Shown here piece by piece: positions 42,904 to 51,078 of a stretch of 64,000 bases of DNA (positions within the stretch are counted from its first letter, which is position 1; each line of letters opens with the position of its first letter). Below the pieces are notes generated by a model. The model made no database searches. It was given only the letters and a program-made list of their open reading frames with translations, and was not told the DNA's origin. Location: NCBI RefSeq assembly GCF_003148475.1, contig NZ_QGGG01000006.1, forward strand, positions 62,001 through 126,000, given 5' to 3'. The DNA is from Pseudaminobacter salicylatoxidans (GTDB lineage: Bacteria > Pseudomonadota > Alphaproteobacteria > Rhizobiales > Rhizobiaceae). A program made the translations under genes and the position numbers.

Positions 42904-45852
42904 CTAGTGCGCCTCGTCCCAATTGTCGGCGGCACGGGCTTCCACCTGGAGCGGCACCTTCAGCGCCACCGCCGGCATGGCGGCCCCTTCCATAACCGAA
43001 CGGATCACGGGAATGGTGGCTTCCACCTCCTCGTCCGGCACTTCGAAGATCAGTTCGTCATGCACCTGCAGCAGCATGCGGGCATCGAGCCCGGCTTCCG
43101 GCAATGCCTTCTCCATGCGCACCATGGCGCGGCGGATGATATCGGCGGCCGAACCCTGGATCGGCGCGTTGATGGCCGCGCGCTCGTTGAAGGCGCGCAT
43201 CTGCGGATTGGCGGAGCGGATTTCAGGATAATGCGCGCGCCGCCCGAAGATCGTTTCCACATAGCCGTTGGCGCGGGCGAACGTCTTGGTGCTGTCCATA
43301 TAGTCGCGGATGCCGGGGAAGCGCTCGAAATAGCGCTTGATGTAGTCGCTGGCCTCCTCGCGGGGAATGGAAAGCTGGTTCGCCAGCCCGAAGGCCGAAA
43401 TGCCGTAGATGATGCCGAAATTGATCGCCTTGGCGCGACGACGCACCTCCGAGGGCATGCCCTCGACCGGCACGCCGAACATCTCCGATGCCGTCATCGC
43501 ATGAATGTCGATGCCGTCCTCGAAGGCCTGGCGAAGCTGTGGAATCTCGGCCACATGGGCCAGCACCCGCAGTTCGATCTGGCTGTAGTCGGCCGACACC
43601 AGCTTGTAGCCCTTGTCGGCGATGAAGGCGGTGCGGATCCGACGCCCTTCCGAGGTGCGGATCGGAATGTTCTGCAGGTTGGGCTCGGATGACGACAGCC
43701 GCCCCGTCGAGGTCGCGGCCAGCGCATAGGACGTGTGGACGCGGTTGGTGCGGGGGTTGATGTAACCCGGCAACGCATCCGTATAGGTTGACTTGAGCTT
43801 GGTGAGCTGGCGCCAGTCCACGATCTTGCGCGGCAGCGGGTGCCCCTCGGCGGCGAGGTCTTCCAGCACCTGCGCGGAGGTGGACCATTGGCCGGTCTTG
43901 GTCTTGGAGCCGCCGGGCAGGCCCATCTTGCCGAACAATATGTCGCCGAGCTGCTTGGGCGAGCCGATGGTGAATTTTTCGCCGGCAAGCTGGTAGATTT
44001 CTTCTTCCAGCCCGGCCGCGCCCTGTGCGAGTTCTCCCGACAAACGGCTCAATATCTGCCGGTCCACGGAAATGCCGCGCTGTTCCATCTGCGCCAGCAC
44101 CGGCACCAGCGGCCGCTCCAGCCGTTCGTAGACGGAGACCAGCTTCTTCGCCACCAACCGGGGCTTCAGGATGTGCCACAGCCGCAGCGTCACATCGGCA
44201 TCCTCGCCCGCGTAACGGGTGGCCTTGTCGATGTCGACCATGTCGAAGGTGATCATCGTCTTGCCGCTGCCGGCCACTTCCTTGTAGGAAATGGTCTTGT
44301 GGCCAATCCAGCGCTCGGAAAGCGAATCCATGCCGTGGCCGCCGTTCAGGCCCGCGTCGAGCACATAGGAAATCAGCATCGTGTCGTCATAGGACGCAAT
44401 GTCGATGCCGTAGCGGTTCATCATCACGAGGTCGTATTTCAGGTTCTGCCCGACCTTGAGCACCGCCGGGTTCTCGAGCAGGTTGCGCAGCAGCGTCAGC
44501 GCATCGCGGATCGGTATCTGGTTCTCGACCAGCCCGCCGCCCAGCAGGTCGCCCTGACCGCTCTTGTGGTTGAGCGGTACATAGGCCGCGCGGCCGGGGC
44601 GGGTAGCGATCGAAAAGCCGCACAGCTCGGCCTGCATCGGATCGAGCGAGTTGGTTTCCGTGTCGAAGCCCACTACGCCGGCTGCGCTCGCCTCCGCCAT
44701 CCAGTCGGCCAGCGTTTGAAGGTCGCGGATGCAGACATAGGCTTCATGGTCGAATTTGTGAGCCACGGCTGCCTGAGCGAGCGCCTCGGCGAGGGCGCTC
44801 GGGGTGTTCTGGTCCTGTTGCGCAGGCTCGGCGCCAGCCGGCGACGCGGGCGCGGTCTCGCTCGTCGAAGCAGAGGAGGGAACCCTGGCGCCCACATCCG
44901 GGCCATGCGCCTCTTCCTTGCTCTGGATGACGACTTCGGCGGGCTCGATCTCGGCGGCTTCCGTGCCGGTCGCTTCCGCCACGCGGCGGGTAAGCGAGGT
45001 GAATTCCATCGCCTTGAGGAAGGAGATCAGCTTCGGGCCGTCGGGTGATTCCAGCACGAATTCGTCCAGCGCCTCGCTGACGGGCACATCCGTCCTGAGC
45101 GTCACCAGTTCGCGCGAGACGCGGGCATTGTCGGTATTGTCGATGATCGACTGGCGACGCTTCTCCTGCTTGATCTCGCCGGCGCGGGCAAGCAACGTGT
45201 CGAGGTCGCCGAACTGCTCCAGAAGCTGCGCCGCCGTCTTCGGCCCGATGCCCGGAACGCCCGGAACGTTGTCGACGGAATCGCCGGTCAGCGCCTGCAG
45301 GTCGATCATCTTTTCGGGCGGCACGCCCCATTTCTCGATCACCTCGGGAATGCCGATCTGGCGGTCCTTCATCGGGTCGTACATCGTGACCGAAGGCCCG
45401 ACGAGCTGCATCAGGTCCTTGTCGGAGGACACGATGGTCGTGTCGCCGCCCGCCTCGCAGGCAAGCCGGGCATAGGTGGCGATGAGGTCGTCGGCCTCGA
45501 AGCCCTCCATTTCCAGGCAGGGCAGGTTGAAGGCGCGGGTCGCCTGGCGGATCAGCCCGAACTGCGGCACGAGATCTTCCGGCGGGGCCGAGCGGTTGGC
45601 CTTGTAGTCGGAGTAGAGATCGTGGCGGAAGGTCTTCGACGAATAGTCGAAAATCACCGCAAAATGCGTGGGCACGATCCCGACATCGGTGTTGCGGGCG
45701 TCCCTCAGCAGCTTCCACAGCATGTTGCAGAAGCCGGAGACTGCGCCCACCGGCAGATTGTCGGATTTGCGCGTCAGCGGTGGCAGCGCATGATAGGCGC
45801 GGAAGATGTAGCCAGAGCCGTCGACGAGGAAGAGATGATCGCCTTTTTTCAT
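42904..45852 (-). CDS. polA: DNA polymerase I PolA
   Basis: This 982-residue polymerase has all three domains. The 5'-3' exonuclease spans about 1-300, starting LFLVDGSGYIFRAYHALPPL. The 3'-5' proofreading domain begins near 390 with an intact acidic motif, GFDTETNSLDPM. The polymerase has motif A (DYSQIELR near 755) and motif C (VHDELIFEV near 929). A linker of about 60 residues rich in Ala, Glu and Ser separates the first two. The start at 45852 is set by the family N-terminus; an upstream extension in frame is not conserved-like. It acts in Okazaki fragment processing and repair. Confidence 0.96.
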   Translation of the reverse strand: MKKGDHLFLVDGSGYIFRAYHALPPLTRKSDNLPVGAVSGFCNMLWKLLRDARNTDVGIVPTHFAVIFDYSSKTFRHDLYSDYKANRSAPPEDLVPQFGLIRQATRAFNLPCLEMEGFEADDLIATYARLACEAGGDTTIVSSDKDLMQLVGPSVTMYDPMKDRQIGIPEVIEKWGVPPEKMIDLQALTGDSVDNVPGVPGIGPKTAAQLLEQFGDLDTLLARAGEIKQEKRRQSIIDNTDNARVSRELVTLRTDVPVSEALDEFVLESPDGPKLISFLKAMEFTSLTRRVAEATGTEAAEIEPAEVVIQSKEEAHGPDVGARVPSSASTSETAPASPAGAEPAQQDQNTPSALAEALAQAAVAHKFDHEAYVCIRDLQTLADWMAEASAAGVVGFDTETNSLDPMQAELCGFSIATRPGRAAYVPLNHKSGQGDLLGGGLVENQIPIRDALTLLRNLLENPAVLKVGQNLKYDLVMMNRYGIDIASYDDTMLISYVLDAGLNGGHGMDSLSERWIGHKTISYKEVAGSGKTMITFDMVDIDKATRYAGEDADVTLRLWHILKPRLVAKKLVSVYERLERPLVPVLAQMEQRGISVDRQILSRLSGELAQGAAGLEEEIYQLAGEKFTIGSPKQLGDILFGKMGLPGGSKTKTGQWSTSAQVLEDLAAEGHPLPRKIVDWRQLTKLKSTYTDALPGYINPRTNRVHTSYALAATSTGRLSSSEPNLQNIPIRTSEGRRIRTAFIADKGYKLVSADYSQIELRVLAHVAEIPQLRQAFEDGIDIHAMTASEMFGVPVEGMPSEVRRRAKAINFGIIYGISAFGLANQLSIPREEASDYIKRYFERFPGIRDYMDSTKTFARANGYVETIFGRRAHYPEIRSANPQMRAFNERAAINAPIQGSAADIIRRAMVRMEKALPEAGLDARMLLQVHDELIFEVPDEEVEATIPVIRSVMEGAAMPAVALKVPLQVEARAADNWDEAH

Positions 45853-46029
45853 GCGCGTAGCCCTAACGTGCGGGCAGGAATCTGTCCATTGGAAAGCTTG
45901 ACGGAGACCTGTGCGCGGCAAAGGCAACTGACACTTTCGGTCGATCACGCGTATGTTACAAAACTGTAATGTGCGTGCCCTTGAATTGCCACCTTCGCCG
46001 CACCAGATAGCAGCCATCGGCAATCATTA

Positions 46030-46161
46030 GCCGAGTCCGGAATAAGGCCCGTCCCCCGCCTGGACCGGACGTTGCGGCAGCCTAATCCCCCCTCTCCGGG
46101 CTGCCGCACCCCTTTTTAGTACCGCCGCCGTGGTTTCCCTCCACCACGGCGGCATTTTTTT
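46030..46161 (+). ncRNA. Candidate small RNA between polA and the M20 peptidase gene
   Basis: No plus-strand gene precedes the strong terminator at 46124-46161, yet the strand is packed with hairpins. GTCCGG/CCGGAC lies at 46035-46070, and TGCGGCAGCC/GGCTGCCGCA at 46073-46108 with loop TAATCCCCCCTCTCC. The terminator hairpin has the loop TTCCCTCC. Both loops are CU-rich and complementary to Shine-Dalgarno sequences, like several known alphaproteobacterial small RNAs. A possible promoter is CTGACA-N18-TATGTT near 45929-45958. Rhizobial trans-acting sRNAs have been reported beside polA, but I cannot confirm family membership. The exact 5' end is unknown. Confidence 0.5.
46124..46161 (+). terminator. 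Strong intrinsic terminator, plus strand
   Basis: GCCGCCGTGGT (46124-46134) and ACCACGGCGGC (46143-46153) make an 11-bp stem with loop TTCCCTCC, followed by A and seven T residues. It is about 100 bases upstream of the M20 peptidase gene and divergent from polA. It therefore ends some other plus-strand transcript, most likely the candidate small RNA. Confidence 0.88.
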
Positions 46162-46264
46162 GCGCTTTGCGCATGGCAATGCCGGTTGGCTCAACAGAGC
46201 CGGTCTTTCCGTTTTGGTCCTGCCGCTCTAGGTTGGCTTCGCAGAATCGAAAGGCCAGGAAAAA

Positions 46265-47656
46265 ATGCTCGCCATCGCACCCGTTCTCGATCACCTCGAC
46301 GCCAATCTCGACAAGAGCGTCGAGAGGCTGTTCTCGCTGCTTCGCATCAAGTCGATCTCGACCGACCCCGCCTTCGCCGCCGATTGCCGCAAGGCCGCCG
46401 AATGGCTGGTCGAGGACCTGAAGTCGATCGGCTTCGAGGCGAGCGTGCGCGACACGCCCGGCCATCCGATGGTCGTGGCCCACCATGAAGGCCCGTCAGC
46501 GGACGCCCCGCATGTGCTGTTCTACGGCCATTACGACGTCCAGCCTGTCGATCCGCTCGACCTGTGGCATGACGATCCGTTCGATCCCAAGGTCAAGGAA
46601 CTCGGCCCGGACCGCAAGGTCATCACCGGTCGCGGCTCCTCCGACGACAAGGGCCAGCTCATGCTTTTCGTCGAAGCCTGCCGCGCCTACAAGGCCGTGC
46701 ATGGCAAGCTGCCCTGCCGCGTGACCATCCTGTTCGAGGGGGAGGAGGAGTCCGGTTCGCCGTCTTTGAAGCCTTTCCTCGACGCCAATGCCGAAGAGCT
46801 GAAGGCCGATTTCGCCATGGTTTGCGACACCGGCATGTGGAACCGCGATACGCCGGCTATCTGCGTGGGGCTGCGTGGCCTTGTGGGCGAGGAAGTGATC
46901 GTCCATGCCGCCGACCGCGATCTGCATTCGGGCGAGTTCGGCGGTGCCGCCGCCAACCCGATCCGCATCCTGGCCAAGGCGCTTGCCGACATGCATGACG
47001 ACACCGGCCGCGTCACCATTCCCGGCTTCTACGAGGGCGTGGAGGAAACGCCCTCGCAGGTGCTGAAGTCGTGGGAATCGCTTGGCGAGACCACCGAAAG
47101 TTTTCTCGGCGAGGTAGGGCTGTCGGTCCCTTCGGGCGAAAAGGGCCGTTCCGTGCTGGAACTGACCTGGGCGCGCCCGACGGCCGAGTTCAACGGCATC
47201 ACCGGCGGCTATACCGGCAAGGGCTTCAAGACGGTCATTCCCGCGCAGGCTTCCGCCAAGGTGTCGTTCCGGCTCGTGCACAAGCAGGATCCGGCCAAGC
47301 TCCGCGCCGCGTTCCGCGATTTCGTCCGCGCGCGCATTCCGGCCGACTGCTCCGTCGAGTTCCACGAGCATGGCGGATCGCCGGCCATTCAGCTCTCCTA
47401 CGACTCGCCCTTCCTGATCAATGCGCAGCAGGCGCTGTCCGACGAATGGCCCAAGCCGGCGGTGATGATCGCCATGGGCGGTTCGATCCCCATTGTCGGC
47501 GATTTCCAGACTTTCCTCGGCATGGAATCGCTGCTGGTCGGCTTTGCCCTGGTCGATGATCGTATCCATTCACCGAACGAGAAATACGACATGTCCTCCT
47601 TCCATGGCGGGCAGCGCTCCTGGGCGCGCATACTCGACGCGCTGACGAAGAAGTAA
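46265..47656 (+). CDS. M20-family metallopeptidase (dipeptidase)
   Basis: This 463-residue di-zinc exopeptidase is related to carnosinase/DapE. Metal-binding and catalytic residues are visible as FYGHYDVQP near 86, GRGSSDDKGQL near 121 and LFEGEEESGSP near 155. The dimerisation domain lies about 205-370, with a further His in ...IHSPNEKYDM near 435. A purine-rich AGGAAAAA precedes the ATG. It probably releases amino acids from di- or small peptides in the cytoplasm. RNase D follows 11 bases later, so the two may share a transcript. Confidence 0.9.
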   Translation: MLAIAPVLDHLDANLDKSVERLFSLLRIKSISTDPAFAADCRKAAEWLVEDLKSIGFEASVRDTPGHPMVVAHHEGPSADAPHVLFYGHYDVQPVDPLDLWHDDPFDPKVKELGPDRKVITGRGSSDDKGQLMLFVEACRAYKAVHGKLPCRVTILFEGEEESGSPSLKPFLDANAEELKADFAMVCDTGMWNRDTPAICVGLRGLVGEEVIVHAADRDLHSGEFGGAAANPIRILAKALADMHDDTGRVTIPGFYEGVEETPSQVLKSWESLGETTESFLGEVGLSVPSGEKGRSVLELTWARPTAEFNGITGGYTGKGFKTVIPAQASAKVSFRLVHKQDPAKLRAAFRDFVRARIPADCSVEFHEHGGSPAIQLSYDSPFLINAQQALSDEWPKPAVMIAMGGSIPIVGDFQTFLGMESLLVGFALVDDRIHSPNEKYDMSSFHGGQRSWARILDALTKK

Positions 47657-47667
47657 GAGACACCGGC

Positions 47668-48285
47668 ATGACCATTCGCTTTCACAAGAACGATCTTCCC
47701 GACCTTTCCAACTATCAGGTCGATGCCGTTGCCATCGACACCGAGACGCTGGGGTTGAACCCGCATCGCGATCGGCTCTGCGTCGTCCAGATATCGCCGG
47801 GCGATGGCACCGCCGATGTCATCCAGATCGACCAGGGACAGAAGACGGCGCCCAATCTCGTGCGCTTGCTGGGCGACAGCACCGTCACCAAGCTGTTCCA
47901 TTTCGGGCGATTTGACATTGCCGTGCTCTACAATGCCTTCGGTGTGATGCCGGAGCCGGTGTTCTGCACCAAGATCGCCTCGCGGCTGACCAGAACCTAT
48001 ACCGATCGCCACGGCTTGAAGGATATCTGCAACGAGCTGCTGGGGGTGAGCCTGTCGAAGGCGCAGCAGTCGTCCGACTGGGCGGCCGAGACGCTGACGC
48101 CCGAGCAGCTCGAATATGCCGCCTCGGACGTGCTTTACCTGCACCGCCTGCGCGATGTTCTGGAAAAGCGACTGGCACGCGAGAATCGCACCGCAGTTGC
48201 CGATGACTGCTTCCGCTTCCTGCCGACGCGTGCACGGCTCGACCTGATGGGCTGGCCGGAAGACGATATCTTCGCCCATAGCTGA
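47668..48285 (+). CDS. rnd: Ribonuclease D-type 3'-5' exoribonuclease
   Basis: This 205-residue protein consists only of the DEDDy exonuclease domain: AIDTETLGLNPHRDRLCVVQ near 21, LFHFGRFDIAVLYNAF near 75 and the final YAASDVLYLHRLRDVL near 150 containing the catalytic Tyr and Asp. It lacks the HRDC domains of the E. coli enzyme, as is common for the short form in alphaproteobacteria. It trims structured RNA such as tRNA precursors. The ATG starts 11 bases after the peptidase stop. Confidence 0.9.
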   Translation: MTIRFHKNDLPDLSNYQVDAVAIDTETLGLNPHRDRLCVVQISPGDGTADVIQIDQGQKTAPNLVRLLGDSTVTKLFHFGRFDIAVLYNAFGVMPEPVFCTKIASRLTRTYTDRHGLKDICNELLGVSLSKAQQSSDWAAETLTPEQLEYAASDVLYLHRLRDVLEKRLARENRTAVADDCFRFLPTRARLDLMGWPEDDIFAHS

Positions 48286-48351
48286 TCGGTAAAGCGTTTC
48301 AGGATAGTCCCGGAACGCATTTTCCTGCGCAACCTCACTCTTCTGAGCGAT

Positions 48352-48393
48352 CCCTTCCGACCGCGCGCGCCTCGGTGCGCGCGGCCGGAAGGG
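48352..48393. repeat. GC-rich perfect hairpin after RNase D
   Basis: CCCTTCCG (48352-48359) pairs with CGGAAGGG (48386-48393), and CCGCGCGC (48361-48368) pairs with GCGCGCGG (48377-48384), with one mismatch between the two stems. There is no T-run, so it may be an mRNA 3'-end stabiliser or a weak terminator. Confidence 0.55.
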
Positions 48394-48446
48394 AACGATT
48401 CGCGTTTGACGAAGTTATTGCCAAAACCATTGCCTCAGTTCCCTTT

Positions 48447-48496
48447 AATTCGAGAAAAGATTTGTTTTGTGTAAATCTTGCGGTCTTTCTCGAATT
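48447..48496. repeat. AT-rich palindrome upstream of a small membrane protein gene
   Basis: AATTCGAGAAA (48447-48457) pairs with TTTCTCGAATT (48486-48496), and AGATTT (48458-48463) pairs with AAATCT (48473-48478), leaving a 9-base loop and a 7-base bulge. The dyad lies 40 bases before the start codon of the small gene. It could be an operator for a dimeric regulator or a leader hairpin in RNA. The surrounding 300 bases are clearly AT-richer than the rest of the window. Confidence 0.65.
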
Positions 48497-48536
48497 GAGT
48501 GATAATAATTAAAGAGGGAGCTTGGGAGGTAGAACA

Positions 48537-48704
48537 ATGTTTTTCCTTGCGCTCTGGGTCATTAGTGCCGGAGTAACAGTGTTAATTGCATCTTCAAATG
48601 ATTCCGATGCTATGATCTGGTTGCTGATCGGGGTTGCCTTGGGGCCATTGGGTGTTCTTTTGGCTCTATTATTTGAACATCCAAGGAAATCTCATAAGGC
48701 TTGA
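48537..48704 (+). CDS. Small membrane protein of unknown function
   Basis: This 55-residue protein has two hydrophobic helices, FFLALWVISAGVTVLIA at 2-18 and IWLLIGVALGPLGVLLALLF at 29-48, a short acidic turn (SSNDSDA) between them, and a basic tail, HPRKSHKA. GGGAGG lies about 8 bases upstream of the ATG, an excellent ribosome site. Codon use is AT-rich and unlike the flanking genes, which suggests acquisition from elsewhere. I do not recognise a family. It may be a small transport-related or stress peptide; a type I toxin is possible but lacks an obvious antisense partner. Confidence 0.65.
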   Translation: MFFLALWVISAGVTVLIASSNDSDAMIWLLIGVALGPLGVLLALLFEHPRKSHKA

Positions 48705-48810
48705 TATCCGGGATGTTGGGTCGCGTGGCACGCGGCCCATGACAAACTGTCCACTTGCGCCTTGCGATTCCACCGCTTAGCCACGGCTGCGCGGAATCGG
48801 GGGCCATGTG

Positions 48811-50202
48811 ATGACCAATACCAGCCAGCAGATCGGTTTGTCGTTCTGGGCAAAGACAGACCTTGCCACGCGCGCAGAAGCCAGAAGGCTTTTGTCCGCG
48901 GTGGTGGAGGAGGGTGCCGACGACTTCGTCGGTTTGTTCTACAACGCTTTCCTGGCCGATGATGAAGCCTCGACCTTTCTGAGCCACAGCGTGGTTCATG
49001 AACGGCTTGGCAAGTCGTTGCGAGGCTGGCTGATCGAGTTGCTGTGCGCTGATCCTGATGCGGGCTTCGAGGCGTTCGACGAGCGGCAGAAGCAGATCGG
49101 CGAAATCCATGCGCGCATCAAGATTCCGATCCATCTGGTGATGGCGGGTTCAAGCCTGCTCAAGAGCGAGGTGTCGGCGCGTCTTCTGGAGAAGGATGCG
49201 GACCGCAATACGGTCATCGTCGCGCTGATGCTGATGTCCGAACTGGTCGATTATGCGATTCGCCAGATGAGCCAGGCCTATGTGGTCGGCACCACCCGGC
49301 GCGCGCAGGTGGACGAGGCCTATCGCCTCGTCTCGCTGGGGCAGGATGTCAGCCTGGAGCGCGAAAGCCAGCGCGCGGCCCTCATGGAGTGGGGACAATC
49401 GGTTCTGTTCGGCCTTTTCGGCAATGCCGGCAGCGCCCCGCCTGAGCCGATCTCGCAATCCGCCTTCGGCCTCTGGCTGCGGCACCGGGCCGGAATGATG
49501 TTCCAGGGCGCTTCCTCGCTGGAGGGTATCGAGGACGCGGTGCAGCAGGTCGATCGCGTGCTGCTCCCCAAGATCGATGAAGCGAGGGCGGAAGGAGGAG
49601 ATCGCCTGCAGGACGTGCTGCGCCGGTTGCAGGCCAGCATCGAAGAGATCAAATATCTCCTCAACGATCTCTTCCAGAGCGTCGCCGGCATGGAGAATGC
49701 GCGCGATCCCATGACCAAGGCGCTCAACCGGCGCTTCCTGCCGTCCATCCTCAGCCGCGAAGTGGCGCTCGCCAATTCCTCTGGTTCGTCGCTCACGCTG
49801 CTGATGATCGACGTCGATCATTTCAAGCAGATCAACGACAAATGGGGCCATCTGGCAGGCGACACGGTGCTGCGCCAGATCGCCGAGGTGATCATGGACA
49901 ATGTGCGCCCGTGCGACTTCGTGTTCCGCTATGGCGGCGAGGAATTTCTCGTGGCGCTGGTCGAGACGCCGGAGGGCGCCGGCGTCGACATCGCCGAGCG
50001 CGTGCGGCGGCAATTCATGGAGCACAAGCTTCAATTGCCGGATGGCGATGCCATCACCGCCACCGTCTCCATCGGCGTTGCGGGTCATCGCGGCCATCCC
50101 GACTATGCCTATCTGATCGACCTTGCCGACAAGGCGCTCTATCGGGCCAAGACGCTGGGCCGCAACCGGGTCGAGATCGACTCCGCGGTGGCGGCCGAGT
50201 AG
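48811..50202 (+). CDS. Globin-coupled diguanylate cyclase (oxygen sensor)
   Basis: This 463-residue protein has an N-terminal globin-coupled sensor domain (about 5-155), a middle helical linker (about 180-290) and a C-terminal GGDEF domain. The likely haem-binding proximal histidine is His100 in IGEIHARIKIP, and a distal Tyr44 sits in GLFYNAFL, matching the DosC-type oxygen sensor pattern. The catalytic motif is GGEEF near 375, preceded by an RxxD inhibitory site (RPCD). It should make c-di-GMP under control of oxygen or another haem ligand. The ATG at 48811 is favoured over the GTG one codon earlier; GGGGG lies 7 bases before it. Confidence 0.92.
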   Translation: MTNTSQQIGLSFWAKTDLATRAEARRLLSAVVEEGADDFVGLFYNAFLADDEASTFLSHSVVHERLGKSLRGWLIELLCADPDAGFEAFDERQKQIGEIHARIKIPIHLVMAGSSLLKSEVSARLLEKDADRNTVIVALMLMSELVDYAIRQMSQAYVVGTTRRAQVDEAYRLVSLGQDVSLERESQRAALMEWGQSVLFGLFGNAGSAPPEPISQSAFGLWLRHRAGMMFQGASSLEGIEDAVQQVDRVLLPKIDEARAEGGDRLQDVLRRLQASIEEIKYLLNDLFQSVAGMENARDPMTKALNRRFLPSILSREVALANSSGSSLTLLMIDVDHFKQINDKWGHLAGDTVLRQIAEVIMDNVRPCDFVFRYGGEEFLVALVETPEGAGVDIAERVRRQFMEHKLQLPDGDAITATVSIGVAGHRGHPDYAYLIDLADKALYRAKTLGRNRVEIDSAVAAE

Positions 50203-50215
50203 GCCCTGACCTCGA

Positions 50216-50791
50216 TCAGACGGTTTCTTTCGGGATCGCCGTGTAAACGCGCGTGATGAACGTGGCGAATTGCTCCATATAGGTGCGCAGGAATTCTTCC
50301 GTTGTCTTGTCGGATACTTCGCCGTCTTCGGTAATAAGGCCCGGCTTGAACTGAATATAGGCTTCCGGCGCATTCATCTGGGGTGAATTGCAGAAGCTCA
50401 GCACGCTGCGCAGGCTTTGCTGGGCCACGGCCGTGCCAATGGCGCCGGGCGAGGTGCCGATCACGGCGGATGGCTTGCGCGTGAAGGAATTGGTTCCATA
50501 AGGCCGGCTCGCCCAGTCGATGGCGTTCTTGAGCCCGCCGGGGATGGAGCGATTGTATTCGGGGGTCACGAACAGCACCGCGTCTACCTCCGCCAGCGCC
50601 TTCTTGAAAGCCTTGGCGGGCGGCGGAAAGTCGGCGTCATAGTCGTAACTGTAGAGCGGCAGGTCCCTGAAAGGGATTTCCGCCATCTTCAGGCTTTCGG
50701 GGGCAAGCTGCACGAGAGCCTTTGCCAGTTTGCGGTTGATGGATTCTTTCGCAAGGCTACCGATCAGATAGCCCACCTTGTGCACCGTCAT
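50216..50791 (-). CDS. NADPH-dependent FMN reductase / quinone reductase (ChrR-like)
   Basis: This 191-residue flavodoxin-like reductase shows the FMN phosphate loop GSLAKESINRKLAKAL near 11 and the family signature TPEYNRSIPGGLKNAIDWASRP near 76, split here by its turn. It most likely reduces quinones, azo dyes or chromate with NADPH, protecting against redox stress. It is convergent with the globin-coupled cyclase and divergent from the PBP1A gene. Confidence 0.9.
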   Translation of the reverse strand: MTVHKVGYLIGSLAKESINRKLAKALVQLAPESLKMAEIPFRDLPLYSYDYDADFPPPAKAFKKALAEVDAVLFVTPEYNRSIPGGLKNAIDWASRPYGTNSFTRKPSAVIGTSPGAIGTAVAQQSLRSVLSFCNSPQMNAPEAYIQFKPGLITEDGEVSDKTTEEFLRTYMEQFATFITRVYTAIPKETV

Positions 50792-51078
50792 GGCCGAACT
50801 CCGTTGCGCCGAACGATTCTGTCGTGATTGGAACCCCGCAGAAGGGGTCAGATAGAGCCCGGCGAACGGCCGTCAATTCGCCATGTGAAACTGCCGGATT
50901 GCATCGCCGCCCATACCTGCGGCAGGTGGCGCTGACGGAACGGGGTCCCGGATCGCCCTTGTGGCTGTAACATTCTGAAATCCTGTGACTTTTCTTAAAA
51001 CTGATTTAATCGCCCGTTAAATCGCCGCATTTACTGTCCACTCGACCCCTTCAAGGATGGGACGGACAGCGCAGTCGT

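Noticed and set aside
46073-46116. The hairpin TGCGGCAGCC/GGCTGCCGCA followed by CCCCTTTTT, considered as a separate terminator.
   Set aside because: The C-run breaks the T-tract link, and a much better terminator follows 16 bases later. It is treated as part of the candidate small RNA.
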